Origin: an uncultured bacterium
GTDB lineage: Bacteria > Pseudomonadota > Gammaproteobacteria > Burkholderiales > Burkholderiaceae_D
Length of the DNA: 10,091 nucleotides
Direction of reading: 5' to 3'
NCBI GenBank assembly: GCA_903872555.1
Contig: CAIQLE010000281.1
Span: forward strand, 1 to 10,091
Shown here piece after piece: positions 7,940-10,091 of this stretch (positions are counted from its first letter, which is position 1; each line of letters starts with the position of its first letter). A program made the translations under genes and the position numbers. The notes under the pieces were generated by a model that was not told the origin of the DNA, made no database searches, and was given only the letters and a program-made list of their open reading frames with translations.

Positions 7940-8698
7940 CGGCTTGCCATCGACAAAGACCTTCAACTCGCCGACACTGAAGGCATGCCAGTTTTCATTG
8001 GTGGTCAACGGCTCGGTGACAATGATGGCCACCCGGTCATTCGGTGTCGTCACTTCGGAAAAATCAACCGATAAATCTTCGTCAGACAGTTTGGCTTCTT
8101 CAAACGGATACTGACGAACGATATAGTGCAGGCGCGTAGAGCAATGCGCGAACAGTGCCGAACCATCCGACAGCATCATATTGAAAACCCCATAGCTGGC
8201 GATAGCGCGTGTCAATTCATCCAGTGCGATTTTCAGGGCCGGCGTGTCGGGAGCAACATTGCCAAAGCGTTTGCGCAATTCTTGCAGCAAATAACAGAAG
8301 GCCAGTTCACTGTCCGTGGTGCCTACAGGCCGGAATGCCCCGTCCAACACGGGCGCAAAGTTTTTCAGGTCCCCATTGTGAGCAAAGACCCAGTAGCGTC
8401 CCCAAAGCTCTCGTACAAAGGGATGGCAGTTTTCCAGCGCGACCTGTCCCTGAGTGGCTTTGCGTATATGCGCAATCACATTCTTTGATTGGATGGGATA
8501 ACGCTTGATCAGCTCGGCCACTGGCGAGGCGACCGCAGACTGATGGTCGACGAACAGGCGCACGCCTGTTCCTTCAAAGAAGGCAATGCCCCAACCGTCT
8601 TTGTGTTCGTCGGTAAGGCCGCCGCGTGTTGCAAAACCTGTAAAGCTGAACACAATGTCGGTGGGTACATTGCAGTTCATGCCGAGAAGCTGGCACAT
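7931..8698 (-). CDS. Class II glutamine amidotransferase (YafJ-like)
   Basis: 255 residues with an N-terminal nucleophile glutamine amidotransferase fold. Met1 is followed by Cys2, the expected catalytic nucleophile after Met removal, which fixes the start despite the lack of a clear Shine-Dalgarno. Other class II features are RGG (25-27), DGWG (34-37), AHIRKAT (76-82), NCHPF (90-94), FAHNG (105-109) with the oxyanion-hole Asn-Gly, and TTDSE (127-131). The protein consists only of this domain, as in YafJ and EgtC-type proteins, with no synthetase domain to receive ammonia. The family hydrolyses glutamine or gamma-glutamyl amides; the acceptor here is unknown. EgtC (ergothioneine pathway) is similar, but no egtB/egtD neighbour is visible, so I prefer the generic name. 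It lies 63 bp after the TrmB-like gene on the same strand, probably cotranscribed, and converges on metH. Confidence 0.9.
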   Translation of the reverse strand: MCQLLGMNCNVPTDIVFSFTGFATRGGLTDEHKDGWGIAFFEGTGVRLFVDHQSAVASPVAELIKRYPIQSKNVIAHIRKATQGQVALENCHPFVRELWGRYWVFAHNGDLKNFAPVLDGAFRPVGTTDSELAFCYLLQELRKRFGNVAPDTPALKIALDELTRAIASYGVFNMMLSDGSALFAHCSTRLHYIVRQYPFEEAKLSDEDLSVDFSEVTTPNDRVAIIVTEPLTTNENWHAFSVGELKVFVDGKPLN

Positions 8699-8761
8699 GG
8701 ATAAAGTAGTCAGGTGAAGATGTAGGTAACGGTATCACGAAACGCTGCGCTGCCTGTTTTA

Positions 8762-9454
8762 TCAGCGCGCCTTATCCGCAGCGCTCAGCTGTATCTCACA
8801 GCGCCACAGACCATGGCCTGATGCGGCATATTTTTCTTCAAAGGGTGTGAGGGCTGCCGATGAATCGATGATGTGCGCCTGATAGTCAGTGACTTGCCCG
8901 CTCAGCTGACCTGCTGCAGCTGCAAACTCAGCGATATAAATTTCCCAGTTGCTACGGCATTCTATGCGGCCACCCAAGGCTACGATCACAGGGAAAACCG
9001 GATGCCCGTGCCAACGGCGTATGAGTTGATCTTTCTTAGGCCAGGGGTTGGGATAGAGCAGGTAATGCTGCTCAGGATGGATGGCATGTTTCAGCATCAG
9101 CCGCCAGTAATCCACCAGATCGGCGCGCACAGTGAGGTAATTCTCTGGCAGTTTGCCGTCCCACTGCACAGCCCGCTCAAGTCGGTCGGCTGACTGATCG
9201 ATACCAATAACGAAGTGATCAGGATATTGTGCAGCAAGACGCCGCGTGGACAGTCCCACGCCGCAACCTGCATCAATGATAAGTGGCTTGCTGCCGTGAT
9301 CGCGCCAGACAGCCATGCTGTACTCGAAGGCAGAAAGGCTGTTGTCTGAGAGCGGCTTTAAAAAATCTGTATCAGCATGTTTTTTGACCAAGGCCGTGAG
9401 CTGTTCATTTGGGCCAGTCTGATTGCTGGTGACGGGACGGGAGTTGCTGCGCAT
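8762..9454 (-). CDS. TrmB-like SAM-dependent methyltransferase paralog
   Basis: 230 residues from the ATG at 9454; an in-frame TTG at 9472 would add six residues, and neither has a convincing ribosome site. It is a class I methyltransferase with SAM motif DAGCGVGLS (61-69), an acidic residue in GIDQS (84-88) and ADL (111-113). The C-terminal half follows tRNA (guanine-N7)-methyltransferase TrmB: YPNPWPKK (134-141), RSNWEIY (167-173) and TPFEEKY (203-209). However, the Asp of the usual FPDPW motif is Asn136, the RH of the KxRHxKRR segment is absent (DQLIRR follows), and the usual TD before W is SN at 168-169. The Arg pair, Thr203 and the Phe-Glu of TxFE remain. It therefore looks like a diverged paralog, not the housekeeping m7G46 enzyme. 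Substrate unknown; tRNA is the first guess. It lies between the DUF3567 and amidotransferase genes on the same strand. Confidence 0.85.
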   Translation of the reverse strand: MRSNSRPVTSNQTGPNEQLTALVKKHADTDFLKPLSDNSLSAFEYSMAVWRDHGSKPLIIDAGCGVGLSTRRLAAQYPDHFVIGIDQSADRLERAVQWDGKLPENYLTVRADLVDYWRLMLKHAIHPEQHYLLYPNPWPKKDQLIRRWHGHPVFPVIVALGGRIECRSNWEIYIAEFAAAAGQLSGQVTDYQAHIIDSSAALTPFEEKYAASGHGLWRCEIQLSAADKAR

Positions 9455-9569
9455 CTGCTGAATGCTACACAAAAAATTCGGCCAGCAGCAGCTGACCGTG
9501 AAGGTGGAGATAAGGCTTGATGTAAAGCGCAGTACCTGATCGGCGTCTGAGGTGATTGCGGGTGCCGTC

Positions 9570-9827
9570 TCAGTGCAGAACGACAGACTGCGCCATCATA
9601 GGTCCATAGCTATCGAGGAATTCATCAATTTCTTCAACGCTAGGTTCGCCGACAATTAATTCGCGCACATGCTGACGAAAAGATTCTGCCATAGGGCCGG
9701 CGATAAAAATTTCGCGCTTGCCGGGTTTGTCGAGAATTTCATAGCCGCCAAAGCGCATAGTTTCCAGTCCTGCATCAGCGCCGAATTCGACGACACTGTA
9801 AAGCTCGCTGTTATAGATCAGGTTCAT
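9570..9827 (-). CDS. DUF3567 family protein
   Basis: 85 residues, acidic, soluble, no signal peptide or membrane segment. The sequence pattern (NLIYNSELYSVVEF near the start, GGYEILDKPGKREIFI at 27-42, then AESFRQHV and EPSVEEIDEFLDSY at 61-74) matches DUF3567, a small betaproteobacterial family of unknown function. I recognise it by pattern memory only. The ATG at 9827 has the best ribosome site in the window, AGGAG five to six bases upstream. An in-frame extension to 9875 would need a TTG start and adds unconserved residues. The gene is followed 116 bp later by the TrmB-like gene on the same strand, so cotranscription is possible but not certain. The Shine-Dalgarno overlaps the stop of a possible 24-codon upstream ORF. 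Confidence 0.85.
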   Translation of the reverse strand: MNLIYNSELYSVVEFGADAGLETMRFGGYEILDKPGKREIFIAGPMAESFRQHVRELIVGEPSVEEIDEFLDSYGPMMAQSVVLH

Positions 9828-9835
9828 GTCGGCTC

Positions 9836-9910
9836 CTAGTGTGATGCCTGCAAGTTGATTGCCTTGATTCTGCAAATGGCGTTGAGGTGAGAAATTTCAA
9901 TAGCTGTCAT
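9836..9910 (-). CDS. Possible 24-residue ORF before the DUF3567 gene
   Basis: An ATG at 9910 opens a frame for MTAIEISHLNAICRIKAINL plus QASH, ending in TAG at 9836-9838. AGGA lies 8 bases upstream of the ATG. The stop codon overlaps the AGGAG used by the DUF3567 gene, whose ATG follows 8 bases later, so ribosomes finishing here could reinitiate there. It could be a coupled leader peptide or chance. I recognise no homolog, and its composition gives no amino-acid attenuator signature. Confidence 0.3.
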   Translation of the reverse strand: MTAIEISHLNAICRIKAINLQASH

Positions 9911-9947
9911 GTGCAATTCCTGTGCCCGCGCTGTTTTTCTTACTCAC

Positions 9948-10091
9948 TTAACTGCAGTTCAGTTCCGGCCCCAGCTCCAGTAAGGCGAGATATTGCTCAT
10001 CCTGCAAAAATTTTTTCACATTCGCTATGTGGGTGGCATCTGCCAGGCTCAGATAAAGCGCAGCAGGCTTTTGCCTCAGCAGACGGTTCAG
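9948..10091 (-). CDS. C-terminal end of an unrecognised protein (partial)
   Basis: The frame is open from the window edge (10091) for 47 codons to TAA at 9948-9950. The translation begins LNRLLRQKPAALYLSLADAT and ends with LLELGPELNCS. The amphipathic, Leu-rich character and the usual GC-rich third positions look like real coding sequence. The gene starts outside the window, so its length and family cannot be judged, and I do not recognise it. It lies on the same strand as, and about 120 bp upstream of, the DUF3567 gene. No terminator is visible after its stop. Confidence 0.6.
   Translation of the reverse strand: MNRLLRQKPAALYLSLADATHIANVKKFLQDEQYLALLELGPELNCS

Noticed and set aside
8126..9193. 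Plus-strand frames opposite the amidotransferase and TrmB-like genes.
   Set aside because: They have no domain signature, and the opposite strand encodes proteins with conserved motifs over the same span.
9473..9569. Terminator between the DUF3567 and TrmB-like genes.
   Set aside because: Only a 5-bp CTGAG/CTCAG pairing with a 17-base loop and no T tract is present, too weak to call.

Overview
The window looks like a chromosomal core-genome segment of a betaproteobacterium, probably Burkholderiales and possibly Oxalobacteraceae-like. The support is the LysM-dprA / def-fmt divergent arrangement, a DUF3567-family protein (a family I know from Betaproteobacteria), a TrmB-like methyltransferase paralog and moderate GC content. 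The lineage is an inference; no rRNA or other decisive marker is present. I see no mobile element, CRISPR array, tRNA or rRNA.

Layout. Positions 1-2255 (minus strand) hold a secreted LysM-domain protein followed by dprA, the DNA-uptake and recombination-mediator gene; they overlap by an ATGA. A divergent intergenic region (2256-2430) separates them from def and fmt (plus strand, 4-bp gap), which act at opposite ends of N-formylmethionine metabolism. Next comes a 160-bp leader (3926-4085) and metH, encoding a full-length 1251-residue cobalamin-dependent methionine synthase. metH converges on a minus-strand cluster: a DUF3567 protein (9570-9827), a TrmB-like methyltransferase (8762-9454) and a class II glutamine amidotransferase (7931-8698). 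A 24-codon ORF may precede the DUF3567 gene. The window ends in the C-terminal 47 codons of an unrecognised minus-strand gene.

The best find is in the metH leader. A TATAAT box just after the fmt stop is followed by an RNA with the layout of a SAM-II (SAM_alpha, metA-type) riboswitch: P1 stem, GATTTG, CTTGC, an inserted small hairpin, and the 3' GCTAAAG..GG pseudoknot strand. An intrinsic terminator with a 7-T tract lies between the aptamer and the metH start. A possible antiterminator pairing (3987-3994 with 4033-4039) would exclude both P1 and the terminator. This suggests transcriptional feedback by S-adenosylmethionine on methionine synthesis, with metH making the precursor of the ligand.

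Other points of interest are the TrmB-like protein, which lacks several residues conserved in true tRNA m7G46 methyltransferases; a near-perfect 12-bp inverted repeat at the metH/amidotransferase convergence; and the small ORF ending in the Shine-Dalgarno sequence of the DUF3567 gene.
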